DNA of 8,630 nt from Clostridia bacterium (GTDB lineage Bacteria; Bacillota; Clostridia; TANB77; CAG-508). Within the stretch, counting starts at the first letter, position 1. Each line of letters begins with the position of its first letter. The notes under the pieces are model-generated. The model saw only the letters and a program-made list of their open reading frames with translations. It ran no database searches and was not told the origin of the DNA. Below are positions 1 to 6,770 of the stretch, piece by piece. Where the stretch lies: contig JAAVXQ010000056.1 in the NCBI GenBank assembly GCA_022790685.1, positions 1 through 8,630 on the forward strand, read 5' to 3'. Made by a program: the position numbers and the translations under genes.

Positions 1-74
1 TGGAGGCGCCAATCGGATTTGAACCGATGATCAGAGTTTTGCAGACTCGTGCCTTACCACTTGGCTATGGCGCC
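1..74 (-). tRNA. tRNA-Cys (anticodon GCA)
   Basis: Read on the minus strand this folds as a complete tRNA: acceptor stem GGCGCCA with TGGCGCC, discriminator U73 as expected for tRNA-Cys, and an encoded CCA at positions 3-1. The anticodon loop CTGCAAA (44-38) carries GCA. The D loop keeps the usual GG and the T loop is TTCAAAT with normal C56. The first pair of the anticodon stem (27-43) is a C/U mismatch; the other stems pair well. It lies 14 bases downstream of tRNA-Gly and is presumably cotranscribed with it. Further tRNAs may follow beyond the left edge. Confidence 0.97.
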
Positions 75-88
75 ATATATACATAAAA

Positions 89-164
89 TGGAGCGGGAAA
101 CGGGGCTCAAACCCGCGACCTATGCCTTGGCAAGGCATCGCTCTATCAACTGAGCTATTCCCGC
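89..164 (-). tRNA. tRNA-Gly (anticodon GCC)
   Basis: On the minus strand the acceptor stem GCGGGAA pairs with TTCCCGC, discriminator U73 and encoded CCA follow, and the anticodon loop TTGCCAA (133-127) carries GCC. D, anticodon and T stems all pair, with one G-U at 49-65. Two normally near-invariant bases differ: D-loop position 19 is A (window 146) rather than G, and T-loop position 56 is U (window 109) rather than C. The two changes compensate each other in the 19-56 tertiary pair, so the elbow should still close and the gene looks functional. It is the first gene of the leftward tRNA unit. Confidence 0.96.
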
Positions 165-181
165 ATGTTTAAAACATTATA

Positions 182-210
182 ATAATACCAAAAATGATAT
201 AAAAAGTCAA
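182..210 (-). promoter_or_regulatory. Promoter of the tRNA-Gly/tRNA-Cys unit
   Basis: Minus strand: TTGACT (210-205), 17-base spacer, TATTAT (187-182). Start of transcription is expected near 175, giving a leader of roughly ten bases before the tRNA-Gly 5' end at 164. This is a near-consensus vegetative promoter. The rest of the 165-462 gap, between the divergent tRNA and protein units, is AT-rich; apart from the rightward promoter I see no gene, hairpin terminator or riboswitch in it. Confidence 0.8.
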
Positions 211-377
211 TAGTAAATTCAAAACATGGTATATATAAATAATCCATAATAAATAAATTTTATTAATAAGACTTTTGCAAGACATAGAATATAAATATAT
301 AGAAATGAATCTTTATAATTTATATATTTATATTTTATGCAGATAGATTATAAATGATTACAAAAATAAATACTATA

Positions 378-406
378 TTGACTTTTTTATTTAAATATTA
401 AATAAT
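378..406 (+). promoter_or_regulatory. Promoter of the PPC-yfmF-yfmH-lgt operon
   Basis: TTGACT (378-383), 17-base spacer, AATAAT (401-406), both close to the vegetative consensus. Expected start of transcription is about 413, leaving a leader of some 50 bases before the ATG at 463, too short for most riboswitches. No other good promoter is visible in the short gaps between the four downstream genes. Confidence 0.7.
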
Positions 407-462
407 AGTCCTAGGGAATATAGCAAAGTAGCAGAATAATTTATATAGAAGGAGAGGAAAAA

Positions 463-882
463 ATGGATTATAGAAAGTTTAATAATAAATATGTGATAAG
501 ATTTGAAAAAGGCGAAGAAGTAATAAAATCTTTAAAAGAATTATGTAGAAAAGAAAACATTAAACTTGCTGAAATAACAGGTATTGGTGCAAGTGATAGT
601 ATAGAAATTGGAGTATTCAATGTAAATACTAAAGAATACAGCACTAAAAAATTTGAAGGTATGTTTGAAATTACTTCATTGATTGGGAATGTAACAACTA
701 AAGAAGGAGAAGTATATTTACATATACATATAAATTTTGGTGATGAAAATGGAACAGTAAGAGGTGGACACTTAGTAGAAACTAGAATTTCTGCAACATG
801 TGAAATGATATTATCAGTAATAGATGGAACAGTAGAAAGAAAGTTAGATGAAAATATAGGTCTTAATCTATTTAAGTTTTAG
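463..882 (+). CDS. PPC (DUF296) domain protein, possible DNA-binding protein
   Basis: A 139-residue protein that is almost entirely one PPC domain (plant and prokaryote conserved, DUF296). Visible landmarks are the early GIGA turn (40-43), the HIHI segment with His87 and His89, and GGH ending in His103. In structurally known bacterial members such a histidine trio binds a metal ion. Family members form trimers; plant versions are attached to AT-hook DNA-binding motifs, but this protein has no AT-hook, so DNA binding is inferred only from the family name and its true role is unknown. Start chosen at ATG with AAGGAG (449-454) eight bases upstream. It is the first gene of the operon, 47 bases ahead of yfmF, with no terminator between them. 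Confidence 0.88.
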   Translation: MDYRKFNNKYVIRFEKGEEVIKSLKELCRKENIKLAEITGIGASDSIEIGVFNVNTKEYSTKKFEGMFEITSLIGNVTTKEGEVYLHIHINFGDENGTVRGGHLVETRISATCEMILSVIDGTVERKLDENIGLNLFKF

Positions 883-929
883 AATAATTATTTCCAAATT
901 ATAGATACTAATAAAAAAGGAGAGAGAAA

Positions 930-2207
930 ATGAGTAAAGAGACAAAAGAGATAAAGGCTGGTATAAAAGCGCATTTTATACAAACAGATTTATTTAAAAC
1001 AAACTTAGTATGTGTATTTATAACTGTTCCACTTACAAGGGAAAATGTTACTAAAAATGCACTAATTCCATTTATTTTAAAAAGTGGAAGTAAGATATTA
1101 CCAACGCAATATCTAATAAATGAAAAAATGGAAAGCTTGTATGGTGCAAATTTTGAGTGTGGTGTAGATAAACTAGGAGATAACCAAGTATTTAAATTTT
1201 ATATAGATGCTATAAATAACGAATATGCTTTAGAAAACGAAGATATTTTAAAAGAAACAATTGATAGTCTTTTAGATATTGTGTTTAATCCCGTTCTAGA
1301 AAAGGATAAATTTAAAAAAGAATTTATTGATATAGAAAAAGAAAATTTAAAAACTATAATTGATAGTAAAATAGATGATAAAGATATGTATGCATATGAT
1401 AGATGCATTTCTGAAATGTATAACAATAAGAATTTTGGTATTTATAAATATGGATATGAAGAAGATTTAGAAAAAATAGATGAGGATAACTTAACTGAAC
1501 ATTATAATTATTTAATTCAAAATTCAAAGATAGATATATATATTTCTGGAAAGTATGATATAAACAAAGTTCAAACTGATATCATGGAAAATGAAAATAT
1601 AAAGAAGCTAAAACCAAGAATAGAAAACTATATACTTAATAATGAATACACAGAAAGTAAACAAAATGTGGATAACATAAAAGAAATTATAGAAAAAATG
1701 GAAGTTACACAAGGAAAGTTAGTTATAGGATTAGATGTAGTATCAAATATAGAAAACTTACAATGTGTATCGTTAGTATATAATGCTATATTAGGTGATG
1801 GAGCAAGTTCTATGCTGTTTCAAAATGTTAGGGAAAAAGCTGGTCTTGCATATTCTGCAAGAAGTAATTATATAAAGCAAAAAGCAAATATTTTTATAAG
1901 ATGTGGAATCCAAATTGAAAACTTTGAAAAAGCATTAAATATTGTAAAAGATCAATTAGAAAATATGAAAAAAGGAAACTTTACAGATGAAGACATAGAG
2001 AATGCTAAAAAGTATCTTATAGCTGGAATAAAAACAATAGAAGAAGAACAAGATTCAGAAGTTATATTCTATATAGGACAAGAAATTGCTAAAACTAATA
2101 GAACCGTAAAAGAATATATAGAGCTAATAGAAAAAGTAAAAAGAGATGAAATATTAGAAATAGCAAAGGCAGTTCAAATAAATACAATATATTTTTTAAG
2201 AGATTAG
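930..2207 (+). CDS. yfmF: M16 family peptidase-like protein YfmF (non-catalytic partner)
   Basis: A 425-residue M16 (insulinase/pitrilysin superfamily) protein. The N-terminal domain has no HXXEH zinc motif, so it should not cleave peptides alone. The C-terminal domain keeps the segment around 298-309 with Arg301 and Tyr308 (VREKAGLAYS), the Arg/Tyr substrate-binding pair typical of the non-catalytic half of M16 heterodimers. YfmH, 22 bases downstream, supplies the zinc site, so the two probably form one complex. The family (YmfF in B. subtilis, called YfmF in current protein naming) is associated genetically with 5-aminopentanol modification of EF-P, mechanism unclear. No signal peptide is visible, so it is probably cytoplasmic. 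ATG start with AAGGAG (917-922) seven bases away. Family assignment is firm; the EF-P role here is inference. Confidence 0.88.
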   Translation: MSKETKEIKAGIKAHFIQTDLFKTNLVCVFITVPLTRENVTKNALIPFILKSGSKILPTQYLINEKMESLYGANFECGVDKLGDNQVFKFYIDAINNEYALENEDILKETIDSLLDIVFNPVLEKDKFKKEFIDIEKENLKTIIDSKIDDKDMYAYDRCISEMYNNKNFGIYKYGYEEDLEKIDEDNLTEHYNYLIQNSKIDIYISGKYDINKVQTDIMENENIKKLKPRIENYILNNEYTESKQNVDNIKEIIEKMEVTQGKLVIGLDVVSNIENLQCVSLVYNAILGDGASSMLFQNVREKAGLAYSARSNYIKQKANIFIRCGIQIENFEKALNIVKDQLENMKKGNFTDEDIENAKKYLIAGIKTIEEEQDSEVIFYIGQEIAKTNRTVKEYIELIEKVKRDEILEIAKAVQINTIYFLRD

Positions 2208-2229
2208 TAAAGGAAAAGGTGAAATTAAA

Positions 2230-3498
2230 TTGCAAATATTAGAAAACAATAAAATTAAAGAAAAGGTATATTCAGAAAAATTGGCAAATGGAATTACAGT
2301 TATGGTAATACCAAAAAAGGTTCAAAAAAAATATATAATTTGGGGAACTAATTTTGGATCAATAGATAATAAATTTTTGGTTTCAGAGGATAAAGATATA
2401 ACTAGTGTGCCAGATGGGATTGCACATTACTTAGAACATAAATTATTCGAACAAGAAAACGGAAAAAACAGTTTAGATGTATTATCATCATTAGGTGTTG
2501 ATGCAAATGCTTATACGACAAATAATCATACAGCATATTTATATGAATGTACAAATAATTTTTATGAAGCATTAGATGAATTTATGAATTATGTTCAAAA
2601 CCCATATTTTACAGATGAAAATGTAAATAAGGAAAGAGGGATTATTGAACAAGAAATAATGATGTATCAAGACTATCCTGAGTGGGAATTATACATGAAT
2701 GCTATAAAGGCTATGTATAAGAATAATACAATAAATATTGATGTTGCTGGAACTAAAGAAACAATAGCTAACATAGATAAAGAAAAGCTATATAAAATAT
2801 ATAATACTTTTTATGTTCCAAATAATATGTGTATAGCAATTTGTGGCGATTTTGAACCAGAAAAAGTTATAGCTGAAGTAAAGTCAAGAATGACATTAAA
2901 ACAGACTAACTTTACAGTAGATAGGATATATCCAGAAGAGCCAAAAGAAATAGTAGAAAAGAAAATTGAGAAAAGTATGAATATAAGTATACCAATATTT
3001 ACTATTGGATATAAAGATACAAATTTTAAAGATGAAATTATAAAAAGGCATATATCAATTGAAATTATTCTAAATATTATACTTGGCAGAAGCTCAAGAT
3101 TGTTTAAAAAGCTATATGAAGAAGGAAAGGTATTTTCTGAATTTGGTTTTAACTATGAATTTGCAAGTACTTATGCACATGTATTAATTCAATGTCAAAC
3201 TGCTGATGTAGAATATGTTGTAAAAAATATAGAAGAAGAGATAGAAAATGTAAAAAAAGAGGGAATCAATTCCCAGGATTTTGAAAGAATAAAAAGGAAA
3301 ATATATGGAGAATTTGTAAGAGAATATAATGAAGTTTCGACAATTTCAAATGGTTTTGTTGCAAATTATTTTAGAAATATAAATCCCTTTGATTATTTTG
3401 AGGAATTTGAAGGATTAAGCAAAGAATTTGTACAAAATATTCTAAAAGAAGTATTTAAAGAAGAATTTAAAGTATTATCTATAGTAAAACCTGCATAA
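2230..3498 (+). CDS. yfmH: M16 family zinc peptidase YfmH (catalytic partner)
   Basis: A 422-residue M16 metallopeptidase. The inverted zinc motif HXXEH is present as His66-Tyr-Leu-Glu69-His70, and ERGIIEQE follows, with Glu142 the likely third zinc ligand. Two M16 domains are present; the C-terminal one has a matching segment near 295-312 (RSSRLFKKLYEEG, then FNYEF). Start is TTG at 2230: AAGGTG sits about nine bases upstream and the next in-frame ATG is at codon 25, inside the conserved first strand. It directly follows yfmF, fitting an inactive/active pair. B. subtilis YmfH is linked to EF-P 5-aminopentanol modification; the natural substrate is not known to me. No signal peptide or membrane segment is seen. 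It lies 20 bases ahead of lgt. Confidence 0.9.
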   Translation: MQILENNKIKEKVYSEKLANGITVMVIPKKVQKKYIIWGTNFGSIDNKFLVSEDKDITSVPDGIAHYLEHKLFEQENGKNSLDVLSSLGVDANAYTTNNHTAYLYECTNNFYEALDEFMNYVQNPYFTDENVNKERGIIEQEIMMYQDYPEWELYMNAIKAMYKNNTINIDVAGTKETIANIDKEKLYKIYNTFYVPNNMCIAICGDFEPEKVIAEVKSRMTLKQTNFTVDRIYPEEPKEIVEKKIEKSMNISIPIFTIGYKDTNFKDEIIKRHISIEIILNIILGRSSRLFKKLYEEGKVFSEFGFNYEFASTYAHVLIQCQTADVEYVVKNIEEEIENVKKEGINSQDFERIKRKIYGEFVREYNEVSTISNGFVANYFRNINPFDYFEEFEGLSKEFVQNILKEVFKEEFKVLSIVKPA

Positions 3499-3518
3499 AA
3501 AAGGAGAAAATATCAAAT

Positions 3519-4316
3519 ATGAGTATAGTAAAATTTCCTGGTTTAAATTTAGAAATAAATATATCTGACATTATATTTAGCATATTTGGCATAAAAATAT
3601 ATACTTATGCATTTTGCATAGTGGTTGGAATTGTACTAGCCCTAGTACTTTGTAAATTTAGTAAAGAAAATTTTGGAATAGAATTTGATAAAGTTTTAGA
3701 TATATCAATTATTGCTCTGATATTTGGAATCATAGGAGCAAGAATATATTATGTTATTTTTAATATTCAATATTATATGAAAGATCCAGTTAGAATACTA
3801 AATTTAAGAGATGGAGGATTAGCTATATATGGAGGTTTATTTGCAGGAGCAGTTGCTATAATAAAAAGATGTAAAAGTTTAAAAATTGAAAGCTTAGAAT
3901 TTTTTGATTATATAATTCCTTTTGTAGCAATAGCTCAAGGCATAGGCAGGTGGGGAAACTTTTTTAATATTGAAGCTTATGGATATGAAACTAATAATAT
4001 TTTTAGAATGGGAATCATGTCAAATAATGGATATTTAGAAGTACATCCAGTATTTTTATATGAATCCATTTGGATGATAATAATATTTTTTATACTAAGA
4101 AACCTTCAAAAGAAAAGAAGATTTAAAGGTCAAATTCTATATATGTATTTGATTTTATATGCAGGAGCGAGAATGTTTTTAGAAACTTTAAGAACAGATA
4201 GTCTTATGATGTATGGGATTAGAGTCTCTCAAGTTATATCAATAATAGTATTTATATACTGTATTTCAAAGGTAATAGGAAAAACTATAACAGCAATTCA
4301 CAGAAGAAAAGTGTAA
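3519..4316 (+). CDS. lgt: Prolipoprotein diacylglyceryl transferase
   Basis: Lgt moves diacylglycerol from phosphatidylglycerol to the lipobox cysteine of prelipoproteins, the first step of lipoprotein maturation, in the cytoplasmic membrane. The 265 residues are of normal family length with about seven hydrophobic segments. The Lgt signature is clear: GRWGNFFNIE at 143-152 (Arg144, Asn147 and Glu152 matching E. coli Arg143, Asn146, Glu151), HPVFLYE at 176-182, and FLETLRTDS at 220-228, with Arg225 the probable counterpart of E. coli Arg239. At the GG motif it reads AIYGG (102-106), so Tyr104 stands where E. coli has His103. AAGGAG (3501-3506) lies 12 bases before the ATG. No hairpin terminator follows, so transcription may run on into the Spo0E-like gene. 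Confidence 0.96.
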   Translation: MSIVKFPGLNLEINISDIIFSIFGIKIYTYAFCIVVGIVLALVLCKFSKENFGIEFDKVLDISIIALIFGIIGARIYYVIFNIQYYMKDPVRILNLRDGGLAIYGGLFAGAVAIIKRCKSLKIESLEFFDYIIPFVAIAQGIGRWGNFFNIEAYGYETNNIFRMGIMSNNGYLEVHPVFLYESIWMIIIFFILRNLQKKRRFKGQILYMYLILYAGARMFLETLRTDSLMMYGIRVSQVISIIVFIYCISKVIGKTITAIHRRKV

Positions 4317-4320
4317 TAAA

Positions 4321-4345
4321 TGACGAAAAATGTCTGACGAAAAAT
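4321..4345 (+). promoter_or_regulatory. Two tandem Spo0A-box-like repeats
   Basis: The 11-base word TGACGAAAAAT occurs twice in the same orientation, at 4321-4331 and 4335-4345, with start points 14 bases apart. Each contains TGACGAA, which fits the Spo0A box core TGNCGAA. They lie between the lgt stop and the -35 element at 4367, upstream of a gene for a Spo0E-family phosphatase, whose target is Spo0A. Binding by Spo0A is inference; the location upstream of the -35 rather than over it leaves activation or repression open. Confidence 0.55.
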
Positions 4346-4366
4346 ATTGCAAAAGTTGTTTTATTA

Positions 4367-4395
4367 TTGACTTTGCTGTAAGAATGTGTTATTTT
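4367..4395 (+). promoter_or_regulatory. Extended -10 promoter of the Spo0E-like gene
   Basis: TTGACT (4367-4372), 17-base spacer, TATTTT (4390-4395) preceded by TGT (4387-4389), an extended -10 element that can offset the weaker -10. Transcription would start near 4402, some 40 bases before the ATG. The Spo0A-box-like repeats end 21 bases upstream of the -35. No sigma-H-type promoter was found. Confidence 0.6.
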
Positions 4396-4442
4396 TAAAA
4401 TATACAAAAGAAAAAAGAATAGTTTAAAGGAGAGTGTGTAAT

Positions 4443-4589
4443 ATGTTAGATGAAAAAATTTGTGAATTGAGAGAGAAATTAAATCGTAGCATATCAGATG
4501 GAAAAGACTATTCAATAATATATGAACTAAGTATAGAACTAGATAACCTAATAAGTAAATTTTACGAAAAAAAGTTAAATTTAGTCTAA
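4443..4589 (+). CDS. Spo0E family aspartyl-phosphate phosphatase (48 aa)
   Basis: A small protein of 48 residues predicted to be two helices joined by a loop, the Spo0E fold. Members bind the phosphorylated aspartate of Spo0A and remove phosphate, holding back sporulation. Family features are the LN pair at 13-14, Gly20 in the loop, and SIELD at 30-34, equivalent to the SQELD signature of B. subtilis Spo0E, followed by LI and FY (36-41). The length is typical for short clostridial relatives. AAAGGAG (4426-4432) precedes the ATG by ten bases. It has its own promoter and terminator, so it is an independent small unit inserted between two operons. A longer reading frame on the opposite strand across this region has no recognisable product and is not called. 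Confidence 0.88.
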   Translation: MLDEKICELREKLNRSISDGKDYSIIYELSIELDNLISKFYEKKLNLV

Positions 4590-4603
4590 AAAATATAAAA
4601 GTG

Positions 4604-4632
4604 GAAGGCATAATAATGCCTTCTATTTTTTT
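4604..4632 (+). terminator. Intrinsic terminator after the Spo0E-like gene
   Basis: Perfect 8-bp stem GAAGGCAT (4604-4611) and ATGCCTTC (4616-4623) with a four-base AATA loop, followed by TATTTTTTT (4624-4632). The stem can extend outward by G-U and A-U pairs into the A-rich upstream side. It should end both the Spo0E-like transcript and any read-through from lgt, separating them from the mscS operon. Confidence 0.92.
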
Positions 4633-4657
4633 CCGTAAATAAAATTAATTAAAAATA

Positions 4658-4686
4658 TATACAACAATTAAGTTATACGATATAAT
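4658..4686 (+). promoter_or_regulatory. Candidate promoter of the MscS-patatin-SDR operon
   Basis: TATACA (4658-4663), 17-base spacer, TATAAT (4681-4686). The -10 is consensus, the -35 matches four of six bases. It would give a leader of about 110 bases before the ATG at 4804. The leader is extremely AT-rich, which makes chance -10 matches common, so the assignment is moderate at best. No hairpin leader or riboswitch is apparent. Confidence 0.4.
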
Positions 4687-4803
4687 AAAAGTGTATATTT
4701 GTGAAAAATATGCAAGAGCGAATAATATTAATTTAAATAAAATACATATAAATAAACTAATATAAAATCAAAGTTATAAATTATATATAATACGGAGGAA
4801 AAA

Positions 4804-5877
4804 ATGGATAAGATACAAGAAATGATAACATCTATAGATTTAAACAATGTACTTAAAATTTTTGACATACAAATAGCAGTAGCAGTTGCATTAATGTTTA
4901 TATTATTTAGAGGTGTTTTTTCTTCAATAATAATTAAAATTTATTATCTTATAGTAAAAAAGAATAAAAAGCCTAAAGAAAGTTCGGTGTATAAATATTT
5001 TAGTGTATTATTTGTTTTTATAGGTGTATATTTATCAATAAATATATTACCAACAAATAGAAAATTAAAATCCATTATGACACAACTTTTTGAAGCAGCA
5101 TTAATTTTATTTATTACAAAATGTTTAACAACAATCACACATGAAGATTCTTATATATATAAAAAGATCTTTAAGAAAGATAATAAAACAGTTAATACTT
5201 TCATTTCTAAAATAATTAGAGGTGTAATGTGGGTAATATCTTTCTTTGTAATATCATTTAGGCTTGGATTTGGAAAAGATTTAAGTGGATTGTTTACAGC
5301 ATTAGGAATTTTTTCTGCAGCTTTAGCATTAGCCGCTCAAGAAATTGTAAAAAGTCTTATAGGTGGTATGGAAATACTTACAGATAAGCCATTTGTTATA
5401 GGTGACTGGATAGAAGTTGGAGAGCATCAAGGAACAGTTATTGATATTACATATAGAAGTACACGTTTAAAATCTCCAAATAATGCTATAGTAACTATTC
5501 CTAATTCTGTTATAACAGCAGAATCTATAATAAATTGGAATAGACTTACTAGTAGAAGATTTGAAACTACTTTGAATTTAAGTTTAGAAACCACTTCTGA
5601 AAAAGTAAAAAAGATTGTAAAAGAAATAAAACTTGTTTTAGAAAACAATAAATCAGTTGTAAGAGATAGTGTACAAGTACATGTTAGTGAGATTGCAGCT
5701 TCAAGTATAAATATATTTATATATATGTATGTAAAAGAAACAGAGTATACAAAATTCTTGAGAGTAAAAGAAGAACTGTTATGCACATTATTATTTTTAG
5801 CAGAGAAAGAAAATATTGATCTTGCATATCCAACACAAACTTTGTATTTAAGAAAAGGAGAAGAAGATTTTAAATGA
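4804..5877 (+). CDS. MscS family small-conductance mechanosensitive channel
   Basis: A membrane channel that opens under membrane tension to release solutes during hypo-osmotic shock. Of 357 residues, the N-terminal part holds about four hydrophobic segments (near 21-50, 63-82, 92-110 and 137-155), more than the two outer helices of E. coli MscS (286 residues). The pore helix TM3 follows at about 160-192, rich in Ala and Gly (SAALALAAQE, then SLIGGME). The beta domain has the family motif PFVIGDWIEV (196-205), then R-T-L and IPN (232-234). The C-terminal alpha/beta vestibule ends in PTQTLYL (343-349). GGAGG (4794-4798) sits five bases before the ATG. The gene's stop overlaps the next start by four bases. 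Family certain; gating and ion preference cannot be told. Confidence 0.95.
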   Translation: MDKIQEMITSIDLNNVLKIFDIQIAVAVALMFILFRGVFSSIIIKIYYLIVKKNKKPKESSVYKYFSVLFVFIGVYLSINILPTNRKLKSIMTQLFEAALILFITKCLTTITHEDSYIYKKIFKKDNKTVNTFISKIIRGVMWVISFFVISFRLGFGKDLSGLFTALGIFSAALALAAQEIVKSLIGGMEILTDKPFVIGDWIEVGEHQGTVIDITYRSTRLKSPNNAIVTIPNSVITAESIINWNRLTSRRFETTLNLSLETTSEKVKKIVKEIKLVLENNKSVVRDSVQVHVSEIAASSINIFIYMYVKETEYTKFLRVKEELLCTLLFLAEKENIDLAYPTQTLYLRKGEEDFK

Positions 5878-6746
5878 GCTTAGGAATAGCATTAGCCGGT
5901 GGAGGCTTAAAAGGATTAGCATATATAGGAGTTTTTAAAGCTTTAGAAGAACTTAATATAAGACCAGAATTTTTATCAGGTACTAGTTCTGGAAGTGTAT
6001 TTGCAACAATGTATGCTTTAAGATGCACACCAGAAGAAATGAAAGAAAAAGCTTTAATGTATTATAAAATGATTACTAAAATAAAAAAAGGTCCAATTTT
6101 TAAAGCTGGATATACATATTTAACCTCTGGAGTTGCAAGACTTGAGGGATTAATACCTGGAGAAAATATTGAAAATTTAGTGAAAATAGTGACAGAGGAA
6201 AAGAAGAAGATAAATATGAATGAACTTGATATTTCATATGCTATTGCGACAGTAGATACTATTTCTACAAAAGAATGTATATTTTTATCAAAGGATTATA
6301 AATTAAAAAATAAAGATATTGATTATGTATATAATGCTCCAATAGCAAAAGCAACAAGAGCAAGTATGTCATTTCCAGGAATATTTACGCCATGTCAATA
6401 TGAAAAATATAATTTTATAGATGGTGGAACAAAAGATAATTTACCAGTTGGGGTTTTAAAAGATATGGGAGCCACAAAAACTATTGGAATAAGCTTTAGA
6501 ATAGATGATTATGAACCTAAGGAAGATATTTTTGGAATATTACTTAGAACAGTAGATATATTTTCCTTAAAAGATGTTAGAAAAGCACAGGAAGATTCAG
6601 ATTTGGCAATAGAAATTGATGCAAGCGGAACAAGTCTTTTAGAGATTGATGATATAGATAAAGTTATAAATACAGGATATAATACAATAATGCAAAATAA
6701 AGAGAAAATATTAGCTTTATTAGATGAACAAACTGTAAAGAACTAA
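5874..6746 (+). CDS. Patatin-like phospholipase family protein (RssA-like)
   Basis: A 290-residue protein covering a complete patatin-like lipid acyl hydrolase domain, with a Ser-Asp catalytic dyad. Visible elements in order: the oxyanion-hole loop GGGLKG (9-14), the nucleophile elbow GTSSG (36-40) with Ser38, the conserved RASMSFPG block (162-169), and DGG at 183-185 with the catalytic Asp183. No signal peptide or clear membrane helix is seen, so it is likely cytoplasmic or membrane-peripheral. It is not the long patatin-channel or toxin form, and no nucleotide cyclase typical of CBASS defence is nearby. Its ATG overlaps the mscS stop codon (ATGA), implying translational coupling; a further AAAGGAG lies 13 bases upstream inside mscS. 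The substrate is not determinable from sequence. Confidence 0.93.
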   Translation: MSLGIALAGGGLKGLAYIGVFKALEELNIRPEFLSGTSSGSVFATMYALRCTPEEMKEKALMYYKMITKIKKGPIFKAGYTYLTSGVARLEGLIPGENIENLVKIVTEEKKKINMNELDISYAIATVDTISTKECIFLSKDYKLKNKDIDYVYNAPIAKATRASMSFPGIFTPCQYEKYNFIDGGTKDNLPVGVLKDMGATKTIGISFRIDDYEPKEDIFGILLRTVDIFSLKDVRKAQEDSDLAIEIDASGTSLLEIDDIDKVINTGYNTIMQNKEKILALLDEQTVKN

Positions 6747-6770
6747 GTTTAAAAGAATTGGGGAAGGGAT

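Noticed and set aside
275..303. Possible promoter TTGCAA with 17-base spacer and TATAGA between the tRNA and PPC genes
   Set aside because: Both boxes are weaker than those at 378-406, which are better placed for the PPC operon; random matches are frequent in such AT-rich DNA.
3335..3343. Reverse-strand TTGTCGAAA, a perfect Spo0A-box match, inside yfmH
   Set aside because: It lies deep in a conserved coding region with no promoter nearby; a seven-base core is expected by chance at this rate.
4285..4611. Long open frame on the minus strand across the lgt 3' end and the Spo0E-like gene
   Set aside because: Its product is Phe/Leu/Ile-rich low-complexity sequence typical of the antisense of AT-rich coding DNA, and the plus strand here has a recognisable gene with promoter and terminator.
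4786..4791. TATAAT just upstream of the mscS ribosome binding site
   Set aside because: Transcription would start within or after the ribosome binding site, and no -35 element is suitably placed; it is a product of the TA-rich leader.
5427..5786. 119-codon open frame on the minus strand inside mscS
   Set aside because: It is the antisense shadow of conserved MscS beta and C-terminal domains, with no ribosome binding site or family resemblance.
5874..6746. Patatin-like protein as a CBASS defence effector (CapV-like)
   Set aside because: No cyclic-nucleotide synthase or accessory defence gene is adjacent; the partners are a channel and an SDR.
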